Shown here piece after piece: positions 10,691-21,579 of a DNA stretch of 64,000 bases; position 1 is the stretch's first letter, and every line of letters begins with the position of its first letter. A model generated the notes under the pieces. The model was not told where the DNA came from and searched no databases. It saw nothing but the letters and a program-made list of their open reading frames with translations. The stretch spans positions 81,051,959 through 81,115,958 of the forward strand of contig NC_080579.1 in assembly GCF_029962835.1 (NCBI RefSeq). The letters are read 5' to 3'. This stretch comes from Magnolia sinica. Its lineage: Eukaryota > Streptophyta > Magnoliopsida > Magnoliales > Magnoliaceae. The translations under genes were made by a program, and so were the position numbers.

Positions 10691-11345
10691 ATTGACCATG
10701 AAGTGAATGAAATGGATTTTCGACCATTGACCTAATGGAATCTTGGAAAATAAACAGGTTGGTTGGCTAAAGTAGCTTCTCCTACCCCAAAATCATATAA
10801 GGTACATCAAGTAACTAATTTTGGTTTAGAAGATATTCTTGTTAAATGAATAAAGAAAGAAATTAAAAAAAAAAAAAAAAAAAAGAGAGAGAGAATTTTT
10901 TTTATATGCTTATATATACATATTTATATAAATATGTATTAAAGAAAAATGTAGGCAGAATAAGGTTATATATATATATATATATATAAAGGTGCAAAGG
11001 TGAATGTGGGGTCCACGATGGGACCCACCCAATTTAAAAAAAAAAACCGCGAGGCAGTACGGCATAGACGTCCAGAGGTAGGCGGCATTACCGCCGGATC
11101 GGTAGTACCGCTGCCTGGTGTTTACTCAATGGCTGCGGATACAGCTACGGTTATAATCCGTAGCCATAGGAGCCCCAGCCTGCATGCACCAACCGAGCTT
11201 GAAGGAAAAAGCAGGGGCATTTTCGACCTTTGGCCAATCGTCCGTATAGCTGAGGCATATTCTGGTCCGGTAAAAATGAGTGGGTTTGGGCGGGTAAATG
11301 GGTCGTACAGTGGTAAATTTGTCTTTTATCATCATCAAAAGGCAG
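10680..11345. repeat. Right arm of the large inverted repeat
   Basis: Inverse counterpart of 4975-6060. It includes an A-rich run, a short (TA)n (about 10966-10988), a GC-rich block, and the outermost segment with AGCAGGGGCATTTTCGACC and CGTCCGTATAGCTGAGGC. A small imperfect hairpin (ATGGCTGCGGAT then ATCCGTAGCCAT) lies at about 11129-11167. Confidence 0.65.
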
Positions 11346-12785
11346 TACAAGAGGGGCCACTACCGACATGGCGGCACCCGAAAGGTGTCTGCCCATGTGG
11401 CAACTTGTGGGGCCACCACGTTGCCACGTGGCAAAGCGTGTGGGCCCACACGACTGACCAGGTGAACAGCATGTGGGGCCCACACAACTGCCAGTGGCAA
11501 GCGTTGGTCCCCACAAAGTGGCCGTTTCTCTCTTCTTCTCTTTGGCACGAAGTTGCGCAAGATAAGATTTTGGAATAGATTGTTATCAAGCTATAAACCT
11601 CGTTTCTAACCCTTGGATCAAGATAAATTTTAGCATGTTACCTCTTAGAAGAACAATGAAGATGATGGACGGATTAGATCGTAGCAATCCGTGGTGGGGT
11701 CCACGTTTTTGGGTCACAATTTATCTGTGTATTAGAGGTCTGGCACACAAGGGTCGACGCATGGAGGAATTTCAAAAGATTCTCTCCTTTAGGATTTTGG
11801 GTATAGTGTACCTTGAGGTGTAACTTAGAGTCTGTATACATGCCACTCTTAAAGTAGGTCCCACAAAGGTGGAAAACAACATCTAAAGCATCCATCCCCT
11901 CTCTGAGAGTGTGTACATCATCCTAAAATTCATCATATTGCCAACAGATCTCAGAATAAGGAATTATTATGTAGAACCATCCAAAGCTCCCAGGGTACAC
12001 CTAACAAAGGTATCTCAAAATTCCATGGATGAGATTGTATACATGAGTGTGTGCGTGCCAATCTTGTGGACACTAATTGAGTATGATCTAATCCGATCCA
12101 AGACTTTCAACTTGTTTTTCATTGTGTACATACTTAGGAAAAAATATTTTAGTGAATCAAAAGTGAATGATGGATGATGAAATCAATGGTCAAGATGATG
12201 AGCCATGCACATGCACGTGATTATCATAGTTTCATGTGCTCCAAATAAGATATAGTAAATTGAGATTATAGATCTAAGCAATATAAACATTTAACAAAAT
12301 TCTAATGCATAATGTTACATTAGATCAAGTAAGAAATGAAATAAATTATGGCCATCCATACTCTTGGCTTAAGATCATGATATGAACTCAAAATAAAAAT
12401 ATGAAAATCACACCATTTGAAAGCTAATAACAAGGGAATTAAATGAATGGTTCTCAAGCTAAACAAAGCAATTTCGATGATCTAAATGATCATTCCATTC
12501 CTTTGATAATTTTCAACGGTCCAATTGTCAATCCAAGAATTAAACATTTTTCTAGATGGTTTAGATAAATGATCCATAGTATAGTTTGGTATTTAGATGG
12601 ACAGCTCGTCATGAATCTAGATCAAAATGATTTGATGACCTACTTGAAAGTCATTTTGGCTTATATTTTTGAAAGAAAAAAAAAATTATATACCTAAATT
12701 TTCATCGTAGGTGTTACAACATAAGTGAGAAGTCAGCCTCAATTTTCTCCATAGTGACGAGAGCAGTCACCATTACAGGTGACTT
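11346..12785. other. Intergenic sequence
   Basis: The first 200 bp carry short inverted repeats (GTGGCAAC with GTTGCCAC) and repeated TGGGGCCCACAC and CCACGTGGCAA motifs, probably part of another miniature element. From about 11590 the sequence is AT-rich without coding signals I recognise. A poly-G run begins near 12795. Confidence 0.5.
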
Positions 12786-12809
12786 TTGGAAAGGGGGGGG
12801 GGGGGGATC

Positions 12810-13180
12810 TTATTAGATCCACCCGGACCATCAGCTGTGCCACATCATTCTAAGCCTATGGCCCAAACATCAGCCGCATTTGTGCTTGAGGTGAACCACA
12901 TGGTTGCAAACAGTCTACAAGGCACACTTGCCCTCCAAGATGCTTCCCTTCATGTGGTCTACCTGATTGATTAATGGGCCTTCTTGTTGGAACCAGGTAA
13001 TGGTGTAGTATCTAATAGTTGGAGTGAATTTTATAGCATCGTTAGGCCTTGTAAATATCAAGGGCGGATGTCTCTTTCCTGCTTTTACCTTTGGTATGGC
13101 CCACTTGAATCAATGATAATTTGATTTTTAGGCCACGGGCGTAACGTAGCATCACACATCTAATGAGACGATGGCCTCTA
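12810..13180. repeat. Dispersed repeat, copy 1
   Basis: Shares ordered blocks with about 14380-15480: a GGCCCAAACATCAG-like stretch, AGTTGGAGTGAATTTTATA, AAATATCAAGGGCGGATGTC and ACACATCTAATG. The second copy is interrupted by a solo LTR. The element type is unknown. Confidence 0.5.
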
Positions 13181-13275
13181 TAAAATAAAGGGTGCAGTAC
13201 GAGGAGAGTTATTCCATGTACGGAAGCGGATCGTGTCTTGCCTGCCTGGATGGAAATTAATCCATGCAGGAGCTC

Positions 13276-13730
13276 TATGGGGCCACCATCATGTATGGGT
13301 TTTATCCACGCTTTCACCAGTTTTTTAATATAATTTTAAGACATGGACTAAAAAATAAGGTAGATTCAAGGTTCAAGTGGGGCATACTATAGAAAGCAGC
13401 TGTGATAATGATGCCTGCTGTTGAACTTTTCTAAGATCCACCATAACGAATATTTTTCATCCTGGCTATCTAACCTGTTCACGAGGTCATGTGCATTGGA
13501 TGGGGTCGTGTGGATCTAGATGAAGGGAACAAAAAAAAAAGTATTTCAGCTTGATCCAAAACTTCTATGGCCCACTAAATTTTCTAGTGGTGGGAATTCA
13601 ACCACATTGTGGGGGTATACGTGAGTTTTGAATCTTCCTAATTTTTGGCATGATACACTAAAATGAAATAGAAAAATAGATGTACTGCGTGGATAAAAGA
13701 GATGCATTATACTGGCCCTCAAAGAGCCCC
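13276..13730. mobile_element. Palindromic MITE copy
   Basis: Left end GGCCACCATCATGTATGGG, right end region GGATAAAAGAGATGCATTA. The centre carries the GAAAGCAGCTGTG stretch and the CTTGATCCAAAACTTCTATG stretch found in other copies. Confidence 0.55.
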
Positions 13731-13779
13731 CAGCCTAGACCGAGCTGAGGGCAGGATGCAATCCGCCGCCTCCTATACG

Positions 13780-14273
13780 AAAATGGACTCAGTACGCTCT
13801 TATTGCACTGAGTAAACTCTGTTAGGCCCACTAAATGTGTAGTTTATCCACACCCAGGTATGTATTTCCAAGTTCATCATAGGGGTTGAACCAAAAATTG
13901 ACGTATGTTTAAAGCTAAAGTGGGCCATACCACAATAAGGAAATAATTATTTTCGTTGAAAACGTTCTAGGCTCTAAAGTGATGTGTATTTGTCTTCAAC
14001 TTGTCCATAAGTTCACACGAGCATAAAGAAAGGAAGAAAAATATATACGCTTGATCCATGGCTCCCTGGAAAATTTCAACAGTAGACATTCAAATTACAC
14101 TGTTTCCCGTAGTGTGGACTATTTTAACTTTTTATATGCTTGATTTTTGGGCTAAGAACCTAAAATTATTTAGTAAAATGTATGAACGGATTGGATAAAA
14201 TACATAAATCACAGTGGACCCTACAGAGTTTTGTCAGTACGGTTAGCGAACTGGGTTACTGAGTACGCAATCC
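13780..14273. mobile_element. MITE of the GCGTACTGAGTAC family, copy 2
   Basis: Same order as copy 1 (1990-2483): ACTCAGTACGCTCTTA, TTAGGCCCACTAAATGTGT, TGTTTCCCGTAGTGTGGAC, CACAGTGGACCCTACAGAG, then GTTACTGAGTACGCAATCC as the inverse right end. Confidence 0.6.
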
Positions 14274-14379
14274 GCTTCCCTACTTTACGTACACGGAATG
14301 ATCCAAGAGTCCACAAAGTACTCTTATCTGCGCCGCGACTTAGTCCACAAAGTAGTTATTATCTGCCGCGACTTCCAGG

Positions 14380-15480
14380 TGTTGATGTGATGCACTCTAA
14401 CCATCAGGTGTGTCACACCATACTAGGTCCATGGCCTAAACATTAGTCTCATCATGTGTTTGAGTGCATCATACAAGACACGCTTATTGACGCGGGGAGG
14501 ACGTGAGGGCGACTGGGGAGGTTGAATAACTGCTTCGGGGAAATAGTTATTTCGAATCCGTCCTGGGAGCTCGTCTCATCTAAACTCTTTGTAGAGGCTT
14601 TTCGAATCCACGAGAAAAAAAGCAAGCAAAAATAGAAATGAATTTTATAAAATTTGATGAATAAAATAAATGAGTTCACAACCCTTTAAATATAGATACT
14701 ATGCAATGAGAGAAAAATCAGAATCAAACTATAACTAAAACTCCTAGAATTCACAACTTACTATAATTAGTAAACTTACTATTTATAGACGTATGTGATG
14801 TCTACTAGTGCACAAGGTTTTCGGCCTAAAATAATAAGTTCTCTTAATTTTTCTAAGCACTTATCACGTTGGGCGCAACTCATAAAGCCCAACCGATGAA
14901 TAGTTATAATCAAACTAAAACTTACTATTTCCAGTAAAAACGGAATTAAAAAAATACTATCTATAATAAAAATAGAATTTTTTTTTTAAAAAAGGGAAAT
15001 AACATTCGATCTTAAGGTATTTCACAAATCCTGCTTGCGCAACCTGGCGTAGCGGGTTGGGTGGCTAACGTAGCTCATTCTACCCTTAAAATCATATATT
15101 TTACGTCTGATAACTCATTCCAGATTGCAAGACACGTTCAATTTAAGGTCCAACAGTTCGGATCACTTCCGTCGTCAACTGGGCCTTTTCTGATCCATCT
15201 TGGCCATGAAACTATCCGCGACCCACTCTACATCGCTTATCCTTCAAACTGCTTTACGGTTCTGATGTTTTGAGAGTAGACTTAGGTTTTGGTATGGTAT
15301 CTGATGTTGGAGTGGATTTTATATAATCATCCTGGTGGGCTTTCTAAATATCAAGGGTGGATGTCTCTCTCACACTTTTTCCCTTAGTGTAGCCTAGCTT
15401 AATAAAGGGCTCGTCTTATTTTTTTTTCACCATTTGTATATTACACATCCAATGGACATAGTAGATCTCATGAAAACATC
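14380..15480. repeat. Dispersed repeat, copy 2, interrupted by a solo LTR
   Basis: Matches 12810-13180 on both sides of the solo LTR at 14488-15235 (AGTTTGG-type landmarks differ; the best match is TGTTGGAGTGGATTTTATA and AAATATCAAGGGTGGATGTC). The repeat was therefore present before the LTR inserted. Confidence 0.45.
14488..15235. mobile_element. Solo LTR, family S1, TSD CTTAT
   Basis: Begins TGACGCGGGGAGG and ends CCACTCTACATCG. It is flanked by CTTAT at 14483-14487 and 15236-15240. A sister copy with TGATG...CATCA termini is at 22877-23593. Shared interior landmarks are TTTCGAATCCACGAG, GAGTTCACAACCCTTTAAAT, TTTTCGGC and GGTTGGGTGGCTAACGTAGC. It has no coding capacity, and its internal region was presumably lost by LTR-LTR recombination. 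Confidence 0.8.
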
Positions 15481-16460
15481 ATGCTAGGCGTTGTAAAGTT
15501 AAGAGAATGCATTTCAATAATTAAGGCAAGGCTCAAGTGGATATTTTATGCTCCGGTGGAGTCTTGTGTAATCATTTCGTCTTCAGCTTAGGCTGGACTA
15601 TTTGGCAGATCACTGGCTCGGGCAGTATTGCTTTGGTTTAACAAGGTCAACAGAGCTTGGCCTAGCCAAAACCTGCACTGTTGACACCCCTAGTCTCATG
15701 GATTATTTTCCCGAAAAATATGGTATTATTTGTTATACTCTATTTCTGGCAATTACATGAAAGCCACATGTGGTATTGTATGAGAGATAGGAAGTAGATA
15801 AAAAAGATCTTTAAGAATTTGGAGCACTTTTTGTAGACTTACAATTGATGTAAGTCTAAATCTATGTGACAGAGGATGGTCGACAAAGTGTTGCGGTCGA
15901 CATACAAGAAGCGTGGTCGAGCTGTTTAAGACAAAAAGACAATCGAGGGCTATTAAAACAAAAACTTAGCTGACAAAAGTAAAGCAAGAGGCCAAGAGAA
16001 GTTTGGAAGGGAAACAGTCAGAAAGGAAATGTAACAGAAAGAGAGATCTAGAAAGAGGCGTTCAAAAGTGGAAACATAAGAGAAGAGATTGATCCAAAAA
16101 GATTGTTCGACTACTGCAACCATTGTAGTAATGAAAGAAGGATCTGGAAGAGCAAGCTGCGACAGAGCTCTATAAATACCAGGGGAATAGACATCCAACA
16201 ATTTCAATAACCTATCAAATAAACAAGCTTATCTTATCAATTTATCTTTCATTTCAGCTTATCCTAGGAGTAGAGATAATCCACTAATGGTAATTCTTAG
16301 CTATAATCTTTAGTTGTAATCTAAGTTTACGCTCATACACTGTATTTGTTCTCTATTCAAAATCAGGCAGTTCTTTCAAGAGACGCATGCATCCTTACAA
16401 TTGCTCCTAGTGATCAATTGTGAGTTTTTTCTTTTGTTTGATTTGCATGAATATTCTAAG
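15480..16460. other. Intergenic sequence
   Basis: No reading frame with recognisable similarity and no clear element ends. Probably decayed repeat sequence. Confidence 0.4.
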
Positions 16461-17732
16461 GGCCTCTTTGGGAGCATGGATTTAGAACCCCTTGGTTAAA
16501 AAATCCTTGGATTTGAAATCCTCCTGTTGTGTTTGGCATGTGGATTCAGAATCACTTATCATCCAAAAGTAGCTATGCAAGTATATTTACAAGGGTTTGA
16601 ATTTAATTACTAAATCAATTTCAATATCTCTAATTGGTGTATGTATATAATGTTTGACACAAAGCCTGTTGAAATATATACTTTGCGTGAAAATGATGAA
16701 ATTTCAAGTCTTGAATGGGCCACAAGCACAAGATCACATCCCCAATGATTTTTAACCATTGATTTACATGGACTATTTTAGACGGCAGATCATCATATTA
16801 AAATAATTATTGTTATGGGGAAAACTGAACTGAGCTGAACTAGGACATGTGTATGTTAAGGGAGGACAAGACAACGCTAGGAGAGAATCGCCTGGGATAG
16901 GCCCCATGCATGGGCTTTGAAGATGACCCGACTTAGAGGCCGATGCCCGAGGACTAAAGATCGAAACAATTGACCTATTTGACAGTCTAAACTGCTCTAA
17001 ACCTGAGTTTAAGAACATTGAGTCCTGGCTCGGAGATGATATCGAGCTATAACACCGAGCCCCGCTTCAGAGATAAGACTGAGCTCCCAAGCCGAACCGA
17101 TCAACCTCGAACCAAATGGGTCGACCTCGACCTGGGGCGAGGGATATCCGGCTAAGATCCCGCATCGTACTAAACATGAGTGAATTCGTCAAGATCCTAG
17201 CTGAAGATCACGTTGATCGAGACAAACTTGACAATATTCTCGGAAACAGATCCCTACTCGAATTGGGATCCTTTGACGTATCTTACTAGGATACGCAAAT
17301 CGCCTAAGCATCCCATAAATACACATCCTATCTTGGAAGAAATGGACGCCTAAAAAATCCTAACTCCAGCCGTACCTACTCTAGGTTCATATACCTTACT
17401 TCATCGAAGGGTCCCTGGCTACAACCGACGCCTCCATTGCCATTTTTTCTCTAGTGGTGCAAGTATCCAATAGCTTACAAGTGAAGAAGTGAGTTCATTC
17501 AGATTCGAGCGATAACAATTATAGTGATGAAATTGATAATCTAATTGTTTTTGGACATCATCACTGGGCCACGTGCCCAATAGATTAATAGTCTAGTACA
17601 CACATGTTACACATGCAACTCTTGGAAGAATTTTAGATGTAATCCAAGCTTTCACCTTGGATTTGAAACCCCTAGTTACTTTATGGTGCCAAACACATCA
17701 GTGGATTTGATCCCCCGCCAAATGATCCCTGA
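16460..17732. mobile_element. Probable hAT/Harbinger-type element, split by a solo LTR
   Basis: The left end GGGCCTCTTTGGGAGC and right end CGCCAAATGATCCCT are imperfect inverses of the GGGCCNNTTTGG type. Subterminal GGATTTGAAATCC and GGATTTGAAACCCC motifs also mirror each other. The solo LTR at 16811-17517 splits it. No matching TSD was found, so the ends are approximate. Confidence 0.5.
16811..17517 (+). mobile_element. Solo LTR, TSD ATTAT
   Basis: Begins TGTTATGGGG and ends GCGATAACA, with inverted TGTTAT...ATAACA termini. It is flanked by ATTAT at 16806-16810 and 17518-17522. A TATA-like CATAAATAC occurs at about 17314, which suggests plus orientation. CT-rich leader-like sequence follows. 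No protein is encoded. Confidence 0.85.
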
Positions 17733-18468
17733 AAGTCATTTCTCGTAAGAGGCATGAAGCAACCCATCTTCGAAGAAAGAGCCCCACCTTCCGATTATGA
17801 CCTAATTGTTATCAAATTCTGCATATAGTCGAGTAAGCGACCAATCTTTTTCTGAATCTTGCCATATAAATTTATATTAGAGGTATCTACTTACTTTGGC
17901 ACTTGAGGTCAAAGTTGATTGATTTGGATGGAGCCACTATATTGATTATGGCACACCCGCATAATAAAAAACAAACCAAGTAGCCAACACTATTGGTAGC
18001 TAAGATTGTTACAAATGCATACTGCCCTCCTTACTTGTGGTCTATATATGTACATATATAGGGGTAAAACCTCCAATGTATCTCTAATGACATGAATATC
18101 GTAACTTCTAACATGAGGTCGATCCAAGGTAGGGTCCAACTGAAGAGCGGTGACGACCTTGTGCGTGTGAGCTACGTACATGTATGACAATTCTAGTAGT
18201 TTGATATTTAGCTATGAGCGTGGTAGACAGCCTCCTGTCTCAACACTGATACCAGGGGTGCCCATGTGGTGTGGGCGGGTGGGTGATTTGCAACCATAGC
18301 GAAAAATCTCGTTCTCCGCGTTTACCGTACCTCGGCTGAAAGTCATGCTCGGAAACTTTACCTTTGTCTCTGAACTTCCCCCATTATGATCCATGACCTC
18401 TACTTCGGCTTACCTTTACCATTCCTCAGTTTTAGTTTTTTAGCTTTCAAGCTCTAAATTCTTTTCTC
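17733..18468. other. Upstream flank of the NLR gene
   Basis: About 740 bp between the repeat and the NLR start. An AT-rich TATATATGTACATATATA lies near 18043, some 400 bp upstream of the ATG and too far to be assigned as the TATA box with confidence. The last 50 bp before the ATG are T-rich and pyrimidine-rich, as in plant leaders. Confidence 0.4.
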
Positions 18469-21400
18469 ATGGCCGATGGACTTGTTCCATCGGTTCTGAT
18501 TTTCTTGAATTCCATCATCCAATCCGAGTTACGATCCGTTCTATGCTGTCGCCAAGAGCTACAAGACCTTTCCAGTGCATTTACAGCCATCCAATCCGTT
18601 CTTTCCGATGCTGAGAAAAGATGCAGAAAGGAAAAAGCTGTGAACGATTGGTTGGTGAAGCTCAAAGATGTAGCCTACGACGTGGAGGACGTGCTGGACG
18701 AGTGGAGAGCAGAAGCTCTCATATACGAATCTCAATTAAGCAGCAGACAATCTACGTTGAAGCGGGTATGCAAATCTATCCTCCGAATTATTACTTGGGA
18801 GGAAACAGCTGATGAAACAGAATTTCATATGAAATTGGGCATGGACATGAGGCGTAGATTAAAAAATGTTAGAGAAAGACTCGATGGGATATGCAGTGAG
18901 AAGTCTAAGTTCCATTTGGAAGAAAGCATAGATAGCAGGATGGAGACTTCAGAGAGGAAAACTAGTTCCTTGATTGATGAATCGGTGATTATAGGTAGGA
19001 CTTCAGGTAAGGAAAGGATCATACCCTGGTTAGTAACTGACATTAGTCGTGTAAGTAACGACGTTCCCGTCATTTCTATAATTGGTTTAGGGGGAGTAGG
19101 AAAGACTACTCTCGCTCAATTAATATACAATGACGAGCGGATTACTCGACACTTCCCAAAAAGAATGTGGGTGCATGTTTCAGATGATTTTAACGAGACT
19201 AGCATTTCCAAAGCAATCATTGAAGCGGTGGAGGGTCGACCTGCTCCTAGTTACTCTGAATGGGAAATGGTGCAAAATCATCTATTGAATGTCCTGAAAG
19301 GGGAGCGATTTTTACTCGTGCTTGATGATATTTGGAATGAAAATCAAGAAAAGTGGGATAAATTGAGGCTTCCTTTGAATGGCGGAGTACGTGGAAGTAG
19401 AATTTTGATCACTACTCGCAATGAAACTGTGTTAAAAACTATGCGTGCAGTGAAAATGCATCAGCTGGAGCCTCTCTTAGAAAGCGAGTCTTGGACATTG
19501 TTCAGTCACATTGCTTTTGGGGAAATAAATACAGAAGAACATGTAGAGTTGGAAGAAACTGGGAAAAAAATTGCAAGAAAGTGTGGCGGAATACCTCTTA
19601 TTATAAACAGAATGGCGAATGCATTGCGTTTCAAGAGGACGAGATGGGAGTGGGAGCTTGTGTTGGATGGTGAAACATGGGATTTTTCAAATGTTACAAG
19701 AGGCATTGTACTTGACCTTCAATTAAGCTATGAAAACATGCCTCCTTACTTGAAGCGTTGCTTTGCCTTTTGTTCTATATTTCCTAAGGATCATGTTATA
19801 GAGAGGGAGACATTAATCAAGTTGTGGATGGCTCAGGGTTTCATTCTTCCACAGGAAAGTCCAGTTATAGAAAGGATAGGTGATGGGTATTTTTATGATT
19901 TATTAGGTCGATCCTTGTTTGATGCTCCATTAACAGATTTCTTCGGCAACATCGTGCACTGTAAGATGATAGATATTGTTCATGACTTCCTCAAAACTGT
20001 CATGAGAGAATCCTATACCATGAATGTGGAATTTCCGGACAACATCCCATTGCATGTTCGCCACTTCTCATTGAAATGCAGTGATGATTTATCATCAATT
20101 CCAGGAAGCTTGTACAAAGCCAAGAATCTGCGCACGCTCCTATTCATTGGGTGGTCAAGAATCACTGTGGTGGCTGATGATTTTTTTGAAAATTTCAAGT
20201 ACCTCAGAGCATTAGATTTGAGTGGTACAAAGTGTTCTTGGCTTCCAACATCCTTGAAGAACTTGAAACTTTTAAGATACCTCAATTTATCTGCCACTGG
20301 AGTAGTGTGGCTGCCTGAATTCATATGTGAACTGTATTTGTTGCAAACCTTGAAACTTAATGACTGCGTCGAACTGTTTGAACTTCCCAAAGAGATGTGG
20401 AAACTTGCGAGGCTAAGACATCTGGAAATTAACGGTACCTGGGAATTGCGGGCTTTACCCCATGGGATTGGGAGATTAACTTCCCTTCGAACATTGTCAA
20501 AGTTCATTGTTGGGGATGGGATGGAATGTGGGATTGGGGAACTCAAAAACCTCAATCTCCTCCAAGGAGAGTTAGCAGTATACCATTTGGAGAGGGTGTC
20601 AAATGAGGACGATGCCAAGGAAGCAGAACTAATGAATAAGAGTCACCTTCGCCTTTTGGAATTGTATTTTGATGAAGATTGTTGGAGATTGTTAGAAGAT
20701 GAAGTAGACAGGACTGCAGGTGTGCTTGAAGGCCTTCGACCCCACACAAGCATAGAAGAACTGAAAGTAATCGGTTACACAGGATTGAAATTCCCGGGAT
20801 GGATGGAAGATTCGTCCTTCTCCAACTTAGTTACTGTGACTCTTCGTGATTGCCATGGGTGCATAAAGCTACCAGCACTTGGGACATTACCATCTCTCAG
20901 ATACCTTAGAATTGAAGGAATGAATAGGGTAAAATTCATGGGTCCAGAGTTCTACAGGAACGACAACAATGGAGACTTAACAGGTGCAGCTGCAGCATTT
21001 CCTAGGTTGGAGACACTCGTTTTGGAGAGAATGTATATTTTGGAGGAATGGGTTAGTAAAGAAGATGGGGGAATGCCATCTCTCCTTGAGCTACGTATTG
21101 CAGATTGCGCCTTATTAGCGAAAGTGCCCTCGTTCCTTCATGGTAAACTGTGGAAAGTAGATCTTGAATCACCAAGCATGTACTGGGCATCATGTGTTTC
21201 AGAATCCGTTGAGTTTTTGGTAGTAAAACAGATCAGAGACATCAACATGTTCATCCACCTGCCGTTCCCTCGCAATATCAAGTACTTGGTGATAGAAAAT
21301 TCAGAATATCAGGAGTTTCCTGTTGGGATTAAAAACTTCTGTGGGCTTCAGATACTCGAAATTAGAGACTGCAAAAAACTGACGAGTCTACCTAAAGAGC

Positions 21401-21579
21401 TCAGAGATCTTCCTAAGCTTCGCCAACTGAAGATCAAGGGCTGCCCAAGTTTAGAAGAATGGTGTGAAAAATATGCGGAAGACGATCAGCAACAAGCGAT
21501 GTCACACATCCCTAATATCTGGATCAGCAACCAAGAGATCAAGCGAGATGGGCGAGAAGTCGCTGGACAAGCAAGGTAA
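18469..21579 (+). CDS. CC-NB-ARC-LRR (CNL/RGA-type) disease-resistance protein
   Basis: An intracellular immune receptor class in which the NB-ARC domain is a nucleotide switch and the LRRs sense ligand. The 1036-residue uninterrupted frame is within the usual 900-1200 range. Seen in order: an Rx-type coiled-coil with the EDVID-region sequence DVEDVLDEW at 71-79; P-loop GLGGVGKTT at 206-214; RNBS-A around 229-240; kinase-2 FLLVLDDIW at 281-289; RNBS-B GSRILITTR at 309-317; the GLPL position as CGGIPLI at 372-378; RNBS-D CFAFCSIFPKD at 431-441; the MHD position as MID at 500-502; then irregular LRRs from about residue 526 to the C-terminus. The start is the first ATG in MADGLV, typical of CNLs. 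Oddities: isoleucine replaces the MHD histidine, and the stop codon lies inside a splice-donor-like sequence (AAGGTAAGAG), so a downstream intron or alternative C-terminus is possible. No other NLR lies nearby. Function of the class is well established; the ligand is unknown. Confidence 0.95.
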   Translation: MADGLVPSVLIFLNSIIQSELRSVLCCRQELQDLSSAFTAIQSVLSDAEKRCRKEKAVNDWLVKLKDVAYDVEDVLDEWRAEALIYESQLSSRQSTLKRVCKSILRIITWEETADETEFHMKLGMDMRRRLKNVRERLDGICSEKSKFHLEESIDSRMETSERKTSSLIDESVIIGRTSGKERIIPWLVTDISRVSNDVPVISIIGLGGVGKTTLAQLIYNDERITRHFPKRMWVHVSDDFNETSISKAIIEAVEGRPAPSYSEWEMVQNHLLNVLKGERFLLVLDDIWNENQEKWDKLRLPLNGGVRGSRILITTRNETVLKTMRAVKMHQLEPLLESESWTLFSHIAFGEINTEEHVELEETGKKIARKCGGIPLIINRMANALRFKRTRWEWELVLDGETWDFSNVTRGIVLDLQLSYENMPPYLKRCFAFCSIFPKDHVIERETLIKLWMAQGFILPQESPVIERIGDGYFYDLLGRSLFDAPLTDFFGNIVHCKMIDIVHDFLKTVMRESYTMNVEFPDNIPLHVRHFSLKCSDDLSSIPGSLYKAKNLRTLLFIGWSRITVVADDFFENFKYLRALDLSGTKCSWLPTSLKNLKLLRYLNLSATGVVWLPEFICELYLLQTLKLNDCVELFELPKEMWKLARLRHLEINGTWELRALPHGIGRLTSLRTLSKFIVGDGMECGIGELKNLNLLQGELAVYHLERVSNEDDAKEAELMNKSHLRLLELYFDEDCWRLLEDEVDRTAGVLEGLRPHTSIEELKVIGYTGLKFPGWMEDSSFSNLVTVTLRDCHGCIKLPALGTLPSLRYLRIEGMNRVKFMGPEFYRNDNNGDLTGAAAAFPRLETLVLERMYILEEWVSKEDGGMPSLLELRIADCALLAKVPSFLHGKLWKVDLESPSMYWASCVSESVEFLVVKQIRDINMFIHLPFPRNIKYLVIENSEYQEFPVGIKNFCGLQILEIRDCKKLTSLPKELRDLPKLRQLKIKGCPSLEEWCEKYAEDDQQQAMSHIPNIWISNQEIKRDGREVAGQAR

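Larger units (their letters stand above)
4975..11345. mobile_element. Large inverted-repeat (foldback-like) element with a minisatellite core
   Basis: The two flanks are mirror images in matching order. Reading inward from the left: a segment at 4975-5150 (with CCACTG, GCCCACTCC, CCAGAATAAGCC, AGCTATACGGATGA), a GC-rich stretch (about 5685-5745) and an AT-rich segment (5765-6060). Reading outward on the right, the same order returns in inverse orientation at 10680-10955, 11045-11130 and 11165-11345. Between the arms lies about 4.6 kb of 21-bp minisatellite in alternating orientations plus an 82-bp tandem repeat. No transposase or reverse transcriptase is visible. I could not fix terminal bases or a TSD. 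It could be a MULE-type or foldback element, or a rearranged satellite block captured by one. Confidence 0.6.

Noticed and set aside
6002..10727. Many long open frames (up to 281 codons) with HFTVNS, HGQF or GIDREVK repeats, considered as real proteins
   Set aside because: They arise automatically from a 21-bp unit lacking stops, occur on both strands and in several frames at once, and have no consistent start or end. Reported as a repeat instead.
11000..11578. 192-codon open frame
   Set aside because: It lies across the right arm of the inverted-repeat element and a GC-rich miniature-element-like stretch; the composition is odd and I see no domain.
16460..17732. Search for a TSD at this GGGCC...TTTGG element
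   Set aside because: No matching 3- or 8-bp flanks were found; only the nested solo LTR has a firm duplication.
20013..20618. 201-codon frame antisense to the NLR
   Set aside because: It is a shadow of the LRR-coding strand with no independent evidence.
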